Assembly (NCBI RefSeq): GCF_001425785.1
Contig: NZ_LMDI01000002.1
Span: forward strand, 1 to 64,000
Reading direction: 5' to 3'
Source: Rhizobacter sp. Root1221
GTDB taxonomy: Bacteria > Pseudomonadota > Gammaproteobacteria > Burkholderiales > Burkholderiaceae_C
DNA: 64,000 nt
The notes under the pieces were generated by a model. The model did not search any database, was not told the origin of the DNA, and saw nothing but the letters and a program-made list of their open reading frames with translations. This document shows positions 28,216 to 38,700 of the stretch, piece after piece; the stretch's first letter is position 1; every line of letters starts with the position of its first letter. Position numbers and translations under genes: made by a program.

Positions 28216-29046
28216 TCACCAAATGTGTGAAGCCGCGCCCGCCGGCGTGCCCATGGCACACGCCGCGTGCACGAGCTGCACGCGGTTGCGTGCAGCGAAG
28301 CGGCGCCGCAACTGGCGCATGTGGTAGTCGACCGCGTGAGATGACAGCTGCAGGCGGTGGGCGATCACCTTGTCGCTGTGGCCCGCCAGCAGCCCGTCCA
28401 GCACACCCTGCTGCGTCACCGACAAGCCCTGCGGCGCCCCGGGATTGCCGGCGGCCGGCAGGCGCTGCAGCAAGAACTCGTGCACCGACAGCGCGGTCAC
28501 GAGCGCCTGGCCGATCACCACGTCGCTGACCCAGCCACTCGTCTCGCTGCGTGCGTCGAGGCCGATCACGGTGTAGTCGTCCGGCGTGTCGCCCGGCACG
28601 CCGAGCCACACACCGCTGCCGATGCCATTCGCGCGCAGGCCGTCGATGAAGCGCCGGCCGTGTTCGGGGCGAGGCCCGGCCTCGACGCGGCGCGCGAGTG
28701 CACCGATCTCCCACACGAACGGCACCCGCAGCGCCACGGCATCGGCCAACCGCGGGTCCACCTCGTGGTGCCGGTCGCCGATGTTGTGGCGCACCCACTC
28801 ACCGTGGGCATGGGGCAGGAACCACCGGCGCGGCACCGGGCGGCCCCGCACCAGCCCCACCTGCATGTAGCCGAGCCACTGGGCGCCCAACGCTTCGAGG
28901 GCACGGCCCACCGTGCGATGGCGCTCGGCGGCAGTGGGTGCGGTGCGCAAGTCCCGCGCGAGCGCGGGTTCCGTGCCACGCGGCACCAGGTCGGCGGCAG
29001 GCAGCAGGTCCGGGTCGTCGAAGAGGTCGGGGGTCAGGCAGTGCAC
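28216..29046 (-). CDS. LuxR-family solo regulator, variant ligand pocket
   Basis: A 276-residue paralogue of the regulator at 24230. The C-terminal helix-turn-helix (GHSDKVIAHRLQLSSHAVDYHMRQL) is nearly the same. In the N-terminal domain the conserved W84, D97 and W112 are kept, but the position of the pocket tyrosine is N88 and the neighbouring H92 is also unusual, suggesting altered ligand or ligand independence. The GTG at 29046 is chosen because GGGAGA lies 6 bases before it. An in-frame TTG at 29133 is the only longer alternative. It is divergent from the response regulator at 29274. Confidence 0.8.
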   Translation of the reverse strand: MHCLTPDLFDDPDLLPAADLVPRGTEPALARDLRTAPTAAERHRTVGRALEALGAQWLGYMQVGLVRGRPVPRRWFLPHAHGEWVRHNIGDRHHEVDPRLADAVALRVPFVWEIGALARRVEAGPRPEHGRRFIDGLRANGIGSGVWLGVPGDTPDDYTVIGLDARSETSGWVSDVVIGQALVTALSVHEFLLQRLPAAGNPGAPQGLSVTQQGVLDGLLAGHSDKVIAHRLQLSSHAVDYHMRQLRRRFAARNRVQLVHAACAMGTPAGAASHIW

Positions 29047-29273
29047 ATCATTCTCCCAGTCGAGATCGGTTGGCCCCGGAGCAGGTCCACGAAAAGATTC
29101 TGTTCCCCGTGCGCCGGACGGGGCAGCGGACAAGCACGCCCGAGTGCCGAAAGGGAACTGAAAGCGATGCGGTGCCGCGACACACGCGGCGGGTCAGCTT
29201 TCGTGCGGCTTTCACCCGTGTGTGGTGCAACCCCGGGATTGCCCTGAGGCACAGCGGTGGCAACATCCACGGC

Positions 29274-29963
29274 ATGAAACTGCTGCTGGTCGAGGACGAT
29301 TTCGATTTGTCGGGTGCATTGAGCCGCAGCCTCGAGACGCGTGGCTTCGACGTGTTGCGTTGCGCGGAAGGTCACGAGGCCTTGCTCGCGGCGCGCAAGA
29401 AGCCGTTCGACGTGATCGTGCTCGACCTGACGCTGCCAGGGCTCGACGGCCTCGAGTTGCTGGCACGCCTTCGCGGCGACGGAAACCGGACTCCCGTGCT
29501 GGTGCTGACGGCACGCGGTGCCGTCAGCGAACGCATCGCCGGCCTGAACGCCGGTGCCGACGACTACCTCGCCAAACCGTTCGACCTGGAAGAACTGATG
29601 GCGCGGCTGCAGGCGCTCACACGCCGCATGGGCCGCGACGGCCACCTGCGCTGCGGGTTGCTGCACCACGATGCCACGTCCGGCGCCTTCTACCGCGACC
29701 AGCGGCCACTCGACCTGTCGCCGCGCGAAGGCGAACTGCTGCGCACGCTGATGTCGCACGTGGACCGCGTGGTGCCGAAGGACGCGCTGCGCTCCGCCGT
29801 GTTCGGCGACGACGACGACATCCAGGCCGACGCGGTGGAGGTCATCGTGCACCGCCTGCGCAAGAAGATCGTTGGCAGCAACACCGAGATCCTGACGCTG
29901 CGTGGCGTGGGCTACCTGCTGTGCGACGACGCCGCGGCCACCGCGCCGCGAGGAACACGGTGA
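29274..29963 (+). CDS. OmpR-family response regulator (TctD-like)
   Basis: A 229-residue regulator. The receiver domain has LLVEDDFDL, the phosphoacceptor aspartate in VIVLDLTLPGLDGLE, and K in DDYLAKPFDLEEL. The winged-helix output domain has LSPREGELLRTLM and VEVIVHRLRKKIVG...ILTLRGVGYLL. It is translationally coupled to the kinase that follows (GTGA overlap). TctDE-like pairs commonly control tricarboxylate or metal-uptake genes; the ABC importer downstream is a plausible target but this is inference. Confidence 0.9.
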   Translation: MKLLLVEDDFDLSGALSRSLETRGFDVLRCAEGHEALLAARKKPFDVIVLDLTLPGLDGLELLARLRGDGNRTPVLVLTARGAVSERIAGLNAGADDYLAKPFDLEELMARLQALTRRMGRDGHLRCGLLHHDATSGAFYRDQRPLDLSPREGELLRTLMSHVDRVVPKDALRSAVFGDDDDIQADAVEVIVHRLRKKIVGSNTEILTLRGVGYLLCDDAAATAPRGTR

Positions 29964-31282
29964 TCCCATGGCTCACCTGGACACCCCGCACCGGCACGTT
30001 GCGCCGCTTCCTGCTGTGCTGGCTGCTCGGTGGTGTCTGGGCCATCGTGGCGGCCGCCACGCTGTGGCAGGTGGTACAGAGCGCCACGCACCAGGCGCAA
30101 TCGCTCGACGTCCGGCTCGTGCAGGCGCTGTCGCATGTGCCGCCGCAGGCCGCGCCCGGCCAGCCAACCTTCAGGGTGAGCACCATGACCGGTGAATGGG
30201 TTGCCGGCGACCGCGACTTCGCCCCGTTCCCGTGGCGCAACGAACCGTCTGCCACCGCGGGCCCCACGCTCTATGTGGCCCACATCCGCGGGGTGCTCGT
30301 GCGCGCCGCCGCGGCCCGGCTCCCGGCGGGCACCGCGGGCCAGCCGGCCGAGACGCTGGTGCAGGTGGCCCTGCCCTGGCGCGACCGGCTGCCCGGCTGG
30401 CGCGAGGTGGTGTTCGAATCGCCACTCGCATGGGTGTACGCCTGCGCGGTGGTGGTATCGGTGGTCATCGTCAGCGGTGTCCTGGTGGCGTTGCGCTGGC
30501 TGGGCCGGGCCCGCGCCGCGCTGAACGACCCGGGCGCGGACACCCACGACTACGCCGGCCCGAGCGAACTGCTGCCCGCGGTGCAGCGCATGCGTGAACT
30601 GCACCAGCGCCAGACGCAGTGGGTCGACGAACAGCGGCGGTTCCTCGCCGACGCGTCGCACCAGCTGCGCACGCCGATGGCGGTGTTGCGCACGCAGCTG
30701 CAGTCGGCCATCGCGGGCGACGTGCCGGTGTCCGAACTGCTGCCGCAGATGCTGCACACCGTCGACCGTGCGGCGGGCCTCGCGAACCAGCTGCTGAGCC
30801 TCACGAAGGTGGAACAGCTCAAGCGCACTGGCCACCTCGCACCCGTCGACCTGCATGCCGCGGCACGCGACGCCGTGATGGAACTCGCCCCGTTGATCGG
30901 GGCCAAGCGGCTCGACTTCGCGCTCGAAGGCACCGCACCGCCGGTGCCTGGTGACGCCGTGATGCTGGGCGAGCTGCTGCGCAACCTGTTGGCCAACGCC
31001 ATCCACCACGCCCCGCCGGCCGGCCGCCTGGGCGTGCTGCTGCGCGACGGCGCCGGCCGCACCGAACTCGTGGTGTGGGACGAAGGTCCTGGCGTGGACG
31101 AGGACGTGCGGCAGCGGCTCTTCCAACCGTTTTCGGCCGGCAAGGGCGGCACCGGCCTGGGCCTGTCGATCTGCCGGCAGATCGCCGGCGCGATGGGTGC
31201 CAGCGTCGACCTCTACAACCGCATCGATGCCGGAGGGGTGATCGGGGTCGATGCCGTGGTCGCCTGGGGCCAGGGGCCCTGA
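29960..31282 (+). CDS. Sensor histidine kinase (TctE-like)
   Basis: A 440-residue kinase starting with GTG at 29960, overlapping the regulator stop and preceded by AGGAA. Two membrane helices (about residues 17-37 and 155-178) flank a periplasmic domain. The HisKA domain contains the phosphohistidine in FLADASHQLRTPMAVL. The HATPase domain has LLRNLLANAIHHAP, VVWDEGPGVDE and GGTGLGLSICRQIAGAMG. It pairs with the upstream regulator. A GC hairpin at 31316-31333 follows its stop before the importer genes. Confidence 0.9.
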   Translation: MIPWLTWTPRTGTLRRFLLCWLLGGVWAIVAAATLWQVVQSATHQAQSLDVRLVQALSHVPPQAAPGQPTFRVSTMTGEWVAGDRDFAPFPWRNEPSATAGPTLYVAHIRGVLVRAAAARLPAGTAGQPAETLVQVALPWRDRLPGWREVVFESPLAWVYACAVVVSVVIVSGVLVALRWLGRARAALNDPGADTHDYAGPSELLPAVQRMRELHQRQTQWVDEQRRFLADASHQLRTPMAVLRTQLQSAIAGDVPVSELLPQMLHTVDRAAGLANQLLSLTKVEQLKRTGHLAPVDLHAAARDAVMELAPLIGAKRLDFALEGTAPPVPGDAVMLGELLRNLLANAIHHAPPAGRLGVLLRDGAGRTELVVWDEGPGVDEDVRQRLFQPFSAGKGGTGLGLSICRQIAGAMGASVDLYNRIDAGGVIGVDAVVAWGQGP

Positions 31283-31379
31283 CCCGCAAGTTTCCGTCGT
31301 GTGGTCCCGGCCGCCGGCCCCTTCGAGGGGGCCGCGTGGGACTGCTGTTGTTCCCCGCTTTTCCACGAAGAGGATCCCG

Positions 31380-32405
31380 ATGTCATTTCACCGCACATGG
31401 ATCGCACTGACCTTCGCCGCCACGGCGACCGCCGCCAGCGCGCAAGGGTCTCAGACGCTGAACCTGATCTGTTCCGCCCAGGATGAATGGTGCACGCTGA
31501 TGAGCACCACGTTCAGCCGCACGAGTGGCATCAAGGTCAACGTGCTCAAGCGCAGCACCGGCGAGGCGCTGGCGCAGCTGATCGCCGAGAAGGCCAACCC
31601 GAAGGCCGACGTGTGGTTCGGCGGCACCGGCGACCCGCACATGCAGGCGGCCGAGCTGGACCTGACCCAGCCGTACCAGTCGCCATCGTTGCCCCAGTTG
31701 CATGCGTGGGCCCAGGACCAGGCGAAGCAGTCGGGCTGGCGCACGGTGGGGGTGTACTCCGGCCCGCTCGGGTTCGGGTTCAACACCGAGCTGCTCGCGA
31801 AGAAGAAGCTGAAGGCGCCGCACTGCTGGGTCGACCTGCTGTCGCCCACGCTGAAGGGCGAGATCCAGATGGCCAACCCGAACAGCTCGGGCACCGCGTA
31901 CACGATGGTGGCCACACTCGTGCAGCTGATGGGCGAGGACCCGGCGTTCCAGTACCTGAAGCAGCTGCACACCAACGTGAACCAGTACACCCGCTCCGGC
32001 TCCGGCCCCATCAAGGCGGTGGCACGCGGCGAGGCCATGGTGTCCGTGAGCTTCGTGCACGACGCCCCGGGCGAGCAGATGCAGGGGTTCCCGGTGGCCA
32101 CCGACACGCCGTGCGAAGGCACTGGCGCCGAGATCGGTTCGATGTCGCTGGTGAAAGGCGCCCGCAACGCCGAGAGCGCCCGCAAGTTCTACGAATGGGC
32201 GCTGACGCCGGCGGCGCAGCAGTTCGGTGCCACGGCCAAGCAGTTCCAGCTGCCGTCGAACAAGGCCACCCCGCTCGACCCGCGCATCCCCGACTTCCGC
32301 AAGATCAAGTTCGTGGCCTACGACCACGGCCGGTACGGCAAGTCAGCCGAACGCAAACGCCTGATCGAGCGCTGGGAGCGCGACGTCAATTCGCTGCCCC
32401 GCTGA
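31380..32405 (+). CDS. ABC transporter substrate-binding protein (Fe3+-type)
   Basis: Periplasmic binding protein of 341 residues with a signal peptide (hydrophobic segment ending ASAQ). The mature part begins TLNLICSAQDEWCTLMSTTF and has KVNVLKRSTGEALAQLIAEKANPKADVWFGG, typical of the FbpA/AfuA/FutA group. Two cysteines near the mature N-terminus (ICSAQDEWC) are notable. Iron(III) is the family expectation; related proteins bind phosphonates or sugar phosphates. It is followed by permease (18 bases) and ATPase genes. Confidence 0.85.
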   Translation: MSFHRTWIALTFAATATAASAQGSQTLNLICSAQDEWCTLMSTTFSRTSGIKVNVLKRSTGEALAQLIAEKANPKADVWFGGTGDPHMQAAELDLTQPYQSPSLPQLHAWAQDQAKQSGWRTVGVYSGPLGFGFNTELLAKKKLKAPHCWVDLLSPTLKGEIQMANPNSSGTAYTMVATLVQLMGEDPAFQYLKQLHTNVNQYTRSGSGPIKAVARGEAMVSVSFVHDAPGEQMQGFPVATDTPCEGTGAEIGSMSLVKGARNAESARKFYEWALTPAAQQFGATAKQFQLPSNKATPLDPRIPDFRKIKFVAYDHGRYGKSAERKRLIERWERDVNSLPR

Positions 32406-32423
32406 CCTCCGGACGACGTTGCC

Positions 32424-34616
32424 ATGAACCATCGATCCAACCGCCCGATCCTGTTCTGGTCGGTGCTCGGGCTGGCCGCCTTCGCGCTGGTCCCCTGGTA
32501 TGCGACCCCCGACGGCGTGCTGTCGCTGCAAGGGGTCGGTGAGCTGCTCGGCGGCCACGACAGCGCATCGGGCCTCGCGCAGGTGCTGCTGCAGCGCCGG
32601 CCGTGGCTCGTGCCCGCGGCCCTCGCGCTGCTGATCGGCGGCATCACGGCCCGCCTGCTGCCCACCCGCGGCCAGGGCTGGGTGCTCCTGGCCAGCGGGC
32701 TGCTCGGCACGCTGGCCGTGCTGGCACAAGGCTTCGTGATCGGCCTGCCCAATGCGGGCCCGGGCCTGCTGGCCGGCCTGTTCCCGGGCCTGCTGGCGGC
32801 CACGTCGCAGCCGGGCTTCGGTTGGGGTGCCACCATCGTGCTGGCCGCGCTGCTGATGCTCACGGCGTTCGGCCTGGCCCGCCTCGGTGCGTTCCGGGGC
32901 GACCTGTTCGTGTCGGCGGCCGTCACCGGCAGCGCCGGGCTCCTCGTGATCTTCGTGGCGTACCCGGTGCTGCGCGCCCTGTCAGGCGCCTTCTTCGATG
33001 CATCCGGTGCGTTCGACCTGGGCGCCGCCTGGACCCGTGTCGCGAACGAACGCATCTGGGGCCTCGGCTGCCTGTCGGGCGACCGGCGCTGCGGTGTCGC
33101 GTGGAACACGCTGCTGCTGGCCGTGATGACCGGCGCGGGCACCACGGTGCTGGGCACCCTGCTCGCGCTGCTGGAGGACCGCAGCGACTCGAAGGTGCGG
33201 CGTGTGTTGCGCCTCCTCGCGCCGTTGCCCATCATCACGCCGCCCTTTGTCGTGGGCCTCGGACTGATCCTGCTGTTCGGCCGCGCGGGGCTCGTGAACC
33301 AGGCCATCGAATGGGCGTTCGGCGTGGAGCCGGGCCGCTGGTTCTACGGCTTCTTCGGCGTGTGGCTGGCGCAGCTGTTTGCGTTCACCCCCATTGCGTT
33401 CATGATCGTGCGCGGTGTGGTGCAGGGCATCAGCCCGTCCCTCGAGGAGGCCTCGCAGACGCTGCGGGCGAGCCGCTCGCGCACCTTCTGGCACGTGACC
33501 TTCCCGCTGATGCTGCCCGGCCTGGCCAACGCGTTCCTCGTGGGTTTCATCGAAAGCATCGCCGACTTCGGCAACCCGGCCGTGGTGGGCGGGCAGTTCT
33601 CGGTGCTGTCCACCGACATCTTCTTCGCGATCGTGGGTGCCCAGTTCGACCAGGGCCGGGCCGCCACGCTCGCGTGGATCCTCACGCTGTTCGCGCTCGC
33701 GGTGTTCGCGCTGCAACGCGGCGTGCTGGGGCGCAAGAACTACACCACGGTGTCGGGCAAGGGCGACGCCGGCATCCCGATGCCGCTGCCCGACGGCGTG
33801 CGCCGCGTGGCCCTCGGCGTGGCCGTGCCGTGGCTCGTGTTCACGCTGGTGGTGTACGTCTTCGCGTTCAGCGGCGGGTTCGTGCAGACCTGGGGCCGCG
33901 ACCACACCCCCACCCTCGCCCACTTCCGCACCGCGTTCGACATCGGCTTCGACGGCGGCTGGCAGTGGGTCGGCATCGCGTGGCCGTCGCTCTTCACCAC
34001 CGTCAAGCTCGCCGCGGTGGCAGCGCCGCTCACCGCCGCGCTCGGCCTGCTCATCGCCTGGCTGCTGTCGCGCATGACCTTCCGGGGCCAGAGCGCGTTC
34101 GAGTTCTCGGCGCTGATGGCGTTTGCCATTCCCGGCACGGTGCTGGGTGTCAGCTACATCCTCGCGTTCAACGTGCCGCCGTTCGAGCTCACCGGCACCG
34201 GGCTGATCATCGTGCTGTGCTTCATCTTCCGGAACCTGCCGGTGGGTGTGCGCGCGGGGTCCGCCGCGTTCCGGCAGCTGGACAAATCGCTCGACGAGGC
34301 GTCGCTGATGTTGCGTGCGTCCACCGCCCGCACGCTGTGGAGCGTGGTGCTCCCGCTGCTCAAACCCGCCGTGGCCGCCGCGCTGATCTACAGCTTCGTG
34401 CGGTCCATGACCACGGTGTCCGCGGTGATCTTCCTCGTGACCGCGGAGACCGAGCTGTCCACCACCTTCATCATCGGCCGCGTGGGCCAGGGTGACTATG
34501 GCGTGGCGCTCGCCTACAGCACGGTGCTGATCCTGTTCATGGCATTGGCCACCGCCGCGATCCAGGTCCTGGTGGGCGACCGCAAGCTCGGCCGCCGCGC
34601 GCAGCCGGCCCACTGA
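32424..34616 (+). CDS. ABC transporter permease, double-domain Fe3+ type
   Basis: Inner-membrane permease of 730 residues in which both permease halves are fused. Two EAA loops mark the ATPase contact points: EEASQTLRASRSRTFWHVTFPLMLPG and DEASLMLRASTARTLWSVVLPLLKPA. About five extra N-terminal helices (residues 10-200) precede the first permease domain, as in long FbpB-like proteins. It lies between the binding protein and ATPase genes, completing the importer. Confidence 0.9.
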   Translation: MNHRSNRPILFWSVLGLAAFALVPWYATPDGVLSLQGVGELLGGHDSASGLAQVLLQRRPWLVPAALALLIGGITARLLPTRGQGWVLLASGLLGTLAVLAQGFVIGLPNAGPGLLAGLFPGLLAATSQPGFGWGATIVLAALLMLTAFGLARLGAFRGDLFVSAAVTGSAGLLVIFVAYPVLRALSGAFFDASGAFDLGAAWTRVANERIWGLGCLSGDRRCGVAWNTLLLAVMTGAGTTVLGTLLALLEDRSDSKVRRVLRLLAPLPIITPPFVVGLGLILLFGRAGLVNQAIEWAFGVEPGRWFYGFFGVWLAQLFAFTPIAFMIVRGVVQGISPSLEEASQTLRASRSRTFWHVTFPLMLPGLANAFLVGFIESIADFGNPAVVGGQFSVLSTDIFFAIVGAQFDQGRAATLAWILTLFALAVFALQRGVLGRKNYTTVSGKGDAGIPMPLPDGVRRVALGVAVPWLVFTLVVYVFAFSGGFVQTWGRDHTPTLAHFRTAFDIGFDGGWQWVGIAWPSLFTTVKLAAVAAPLTAALGLLIAWLLSRMTFRGQSAFEFSALMAFAIPGTVLGVSYILAFNVPPFELTGTGLIIVLCFIFRNLPVGVRAGSAAFRQLDKSLDEASLMLRASTARTLWSVVLPLLKPAVAAALIYSFVRSMTTVSAVIFLVTAETELSTTFIIGRVGQGDYGVALAYSTVLILFMALATAAIQVLVGDRKLGRRAQPAH

Positions 34617-34659
34617 TCCCTCCTTCCCTCCACCCTCCACGACAACGAAGGGCACCAAG

Positions 34660-35703
34660 ATGCACGGCATCGAATTCCAGAACGTCTCGAAGCGCTATGG
34701 CAACGCACCCGGCGATCCGCTGGCGGTCGACCACATCAGCTTCGTCGTGCCCACCGGCACGCTGACCACCATCCTCGGCCCGTCGGGCTGCGGGAAGTCC
34801 ACCACCTTGCGCATGATCGCCGGGCTCGAGAGCCCGACCAGCGGCCGCATCCTCATCGCGGGACAGGACGTCACCACGCTCGGGCCCGCCCAGCGCAACG
34901 TGAGCCTCGTGTTCCAGAGCTATGCGCTGTTTCCCCACATGAGCGTGATCGACAACGTGTCGTACGGCCTGCGCATGTCGGGCCTGCCCGTGGATGCCGC
35001 GCGGGCCAAGGCCGCCACGATGCTGCAGACCGTGGGCTTGAAGGCGATGGACAACCGCATGCCGAGTGAACTCTCCGGCGGCCAGCAGCAGCGCGTAGCG
35101 CTGGCCCGGGCGCTGGCGCTGGAGCCGGCCGTGCTGCTGTTCGACGAGCCGCTGTCGAACCTGGATGCCCGGTTGCGCCGCGCGATGCGCGAGGAGATCC
35201 GCGCACTGCAGCAGCGCCTCCAGCTCACGGTGGCCTACGTCACCCACGACCAGAACGAGGCGCTGGCGGTGAGCGACCGCATCATCGTGATGGACCGCGG
35301 CACCATCGCACAGGATGGCACGCCGCGCGAGCTGTACGAGCATCCCCGCTCGGAGTTCGTGGCCGGGTTCATGGGCGAGGCGATGCTGTTCGATGGTGAC
35401 AGCGACGGCGCAGGCCTGGCCCGCCTCGGCAGTCTCACGATCCCGACGGTGAACCCGGTGCCTGCCGGGCCGGTGAAGATCGCGGTGCGCCCCGAGGCGT
35501 GGCGCATCGGGCCGGCCACCGACTCGGGCCTGGCCGCGCGCGTCGTCAAGCGCACGTACGTCGGCAGCCTGATGGAATACACCCTGGCCAGCCCGTTGGG
35601 TGACCTGTTCGTGGTGTCACCCGACGTGCGGTACCCGCTGGAAAACGGGGCACCGGTGAGCCTGCACCTGGCGGACCACGGGGTGTCGGTCGTCTCGGTC
35701 TGA
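34660..35703 (+). CDS. ABC transporter ATP-binding protein (FbpC/PotA type)
   Basis: A 347-residue ATPase. Walker A is GPSGCGKSTT, the signature LSGGQQQRVALARALA, Walker B VLLFDEPLSNLD and the H-loop YVTHDQNEAL. A C-terminal TOBE-like regulatory domain covers about residues 245-345 (VKIAVRPEAWRIG). Preceded by GAAGGG. It is the last gene of the operon and is followed by a strong terminator. Confidence 0.93.
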   Translation: MHGIEFQNVSKRYGNAPGDPLAVDHISFVVPTGTLTTILGPSGCGKSTTLRMIAGLESPTSGRILIAGQDVTTLGPAQRNVSLVFQSYALFPHMSVIDNVSYGLRMSGLPVDAARAKAATMLQTVGLKAMDNRMPSELSGGQQQRVALARALALEPAVLLFDEPLSNLDARLRRAMREEIRALQQRLQLTVAYVTHDQNEALAVSDRIIVMDRGTIAQDGTPRELYEHPRSEFVAGFMGEAMLFDGDSDGAGLARLGSLTIPTVNPVPAGPVKIAVRPEAWRIGPATDSGLAARVVKRTYVGSLMEYTLASPLGDLFVVSPDVRYPLENGAPVSLHLADHGVSVVSV

Positions 35704-35724
35704 CGCGCGCTTTCCCTGCCCGCG

Positions 35725-35752
35725 AAAAAGCCCGGCCTTGGCCGGGCTTTTT
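35725..35752. terminator. Bidirectional intrinsic terminator
   Basis: A 13-bp perfect inverted repeat, AAAAAGCCCGGCC / GGCCGGGCTTTTT with a 2-base centre, carries T-runs on both strands. It ends the importer operon (plus) and the giant gene (minus), whose stops flank it at 35703 and 35798. Confidence 0.93.
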
Positions 35753-35797
35753 TCCTTCAACCGGCACACGGGCCGCCACGAGGCGGCCCGTGTCACG

Positions 35798-38700
35798 TCA
35801 TGCCGTGGCCCACCGGTCGCCGAGCTGGAAATCCCAGCTGTCCAGCAGGCGGTCGGGGTCCCCCGGGACATCCGGGACGTTGCCGTCGTTCACCCGCGAT
35901 TCGAACCTCGGGCTGAGGTTGAAAAGTTGCGCGAGCGCCGGGTTGGTGGTGCCGCCACCAACCCGGCGCGCCTGCACCGGTTGAAGCCCTGGCAACGGTT
36001 CAGGCTCGACACGGGCGAACCCGGTGTCGCCCGGAGGGTCACCCGCGTGCTCGGTCGGAACGGCCCACGGCAGGGCGCCGTTCTTGTCCACCGGCGAGTT
36101 GTCGGGGAAGACCATCTTCCACAACGCCGCGTAGTAGCTGTCCTTCTTTTCGCCTCCCGGCGTGATGAAGGCGGTCACGACCTGGGTCGTGAGGGGCACC
36201 AACACGATGGCGGCTGCAGTGGTCCACTTGGCATACTTGGTGAAGTTCGGCAGGTTGCCATTGCGCAAAGGCATGTACTGCTGCAGGCCCACCCAGCCGA
36301 TCGTCAGTGTGCCTTGAAGGAACGATGCACCGACCAACCCACCCTGCATCCACGCGCCACCCGGGACGGCACTGAAATCCAGCTGCATGAGCAGCGCGCC
36401 TTGGGCGAACGCCCGCACACCGCTGGTGATTCCGGCGAAATCGCGGTACTTGTTCCACTTGTCCTTTTCCCCGTTGGCATCTTTCACCAGCTTCTGCGCA
36501 GCAACCTGTTCGGGTGAGGTGCCCTTCATGTACTCGTCGTACGTCATTCCTGCGTCTTCCGCCTCGGCCTTCACCGCCGCCTTCACGTCGGACAACGACT
36601 CCACCTTCCGGTTGTAGACGATGTTCATGCCGGCGGTGCCGATGGTGAAGAAGTCAGCCACGTTCGCAAACTCGGTCAGCCACCCCCCATCACCTGCCGC
36701 GCGCTGTTTGAAGCCCGCGCCCACGGCGAGGTTCACGTTCGAGATGATGACCGCGCGGCGGCTGAACTTCCCCAGTTGGGTGTTCGGCGAGTTGGTGCTG
36801 CCGGCCAGGCCTTCGGCCGTGCCCATGTTCAGCTTCGTGTCGATGCCCACGGTCCGCACCAGCGTGTCGTAGAGGTCCTGGTGTGCGGCCTTCAGTTCGG
36901 TGCGTCCGGTCGCCCTGCGGTGAAGGCGTTCGTAGACCGTCGGGAACTCACGCAACAGGCGGGCCTCTGGTGACGTGTTCGCCGCAGCGTCGCGCGCCTG
37001 CTGCAATTCGCCCGCATCCATCGCGTCGAGGCGCCCGGCCAGTGTGGCCTGGGTCTCCAACGCGGACTTGTCGTGGAAGTCTCCGCCCGCGTCCGCGCGG
37101 AGCCTGCCCACGAACTTGCCCATGCCACGCCCGGCAAGGCTCTCGGGCTTCAGCACGGGGACCAGATCGGCCGGCGTCTTCAGCGCCTTCAGGCGGAAGA
37201 GCTTGGCGCGTGGTGCGTCGGTGCCCAGCTTGTCCAGCGCGGACTGGACCTTCTTGCCGGCGTCGCCCACGCTCGCGATGTTGTCCCTCATCGCCTGGGC
37301 ATCGGCCGGAGCCAGCACCCGGCCGTCGGGGGAGGTGGCGCCGGCGATGACCTTGTCGATCAGCCTGCCCGCCTTGTTCGTGTCGCCCAGCGTGGCCGCC
37401 GCCAGTGCTTCCTCGCCGAGATCGCGGCCGGATTTCCCCAGAGTGATGTCGGACGCGTTGGGGCGACCGGACAGGCCCTCGATGTTGCCGCGATTGATCT
37501 TGCCGTCCACCCCCACGATGCCGACCAACAGGTTGTAGAGGTCCTTGTGCGCCGTATTCAGTTTGGTGCGCGCGGTCGCCCTGCCGTGCAGGCGGTCGTA
37601 GGTCGACGGGACTTCACGCAGCAGGCGGGCCTCCGGGGAGGTGTTGGCCGCGTCATCGCGCATCTGCTGCAGTTCGTTCGCGTCCTTGCCATCCAGGCGT
37701 TTGACCAGCGCCGCCTGGGTGTCCGTCACGGACTTGCCCTGGAACTCACCGCCCGTCTCGGCCCGAAGCGTTCCCACGAAACCGTCCATGCCCGGAGCGT
37801 CGAGGCTGTCAGCCTTCAGTGCGGGCACAAGGTCGGCAGGTTTGTCCAGTTCATGCATGCGGTAGCTCTTGGCCGGAGGGGCATCGACACCCAGGTCGTC
37901 CAGTGCCTTCTGCACCCTCGTGCCGGCCTTTGCCACGTTCGTGACGTTGTCCCGCATGCGCTGGGCATCGGCGGGGTCCAGTACCTTGTCGCCGCGCAGG
38001 CCCGTGCCCTTGATGACCTTGTTGATCAGCTTGTTGGCCTTGTCGGTGTTGCCGACCGTCGCGGCCGCGAGCGCCTCCTTGCCCCGTTGGGACGACGACA
38101 GGTAGGCCACGCGGCCAAAGCCGGACAACGGCCCCGGTGCCACGCTCATCACCCGGTCCGCGTTGCTGCCCCACGAGAAGACCGACGTGGCGCGCGCGGC
38201 CTCCGCGACGAAACGCGCCCCGGCGGCGATGTTCATCATCTGGATCGGATCGATCTTCGCGTTCGTGGGCTCCGCGGCCAACGCGTTCTTGATCCGGGCC
38301 TTCGGGCCGGGATCACCCGTCGGGACGAGGCGCAGGTCTCCATGCTTGCTGTTCGGGATGCCGTACGGCAGGACGTTGCCGTCCTTGTTGACGTGCATCG
38401 CGCCGATCAGTTCGTCGGCTCGCAGTCGCACGCGGGCCGACATCGGCAGTCGGCTCGTGCGCGGTTGCCCCCGGTTGACCCAGCCCCCACCCGCTGCTGC
38501 AGCCGCCGCCTTCGCTTCGGCGAAGGTGCCATACGTGTCGCTGTTGCGTGCGCGAACACCACCATCGGAGGCGAAGATCGTGTCCTTCGGGCCGCGCGTG
38601 GAGACCACGAACACCGTGCCCGCCCCTGGAGCGGGGTCCTGCTGCAGCCAGTGCAACAAGGCCGTCTCGGACGCCGAAGGGGTGTGGGGCGCAACCGTGG

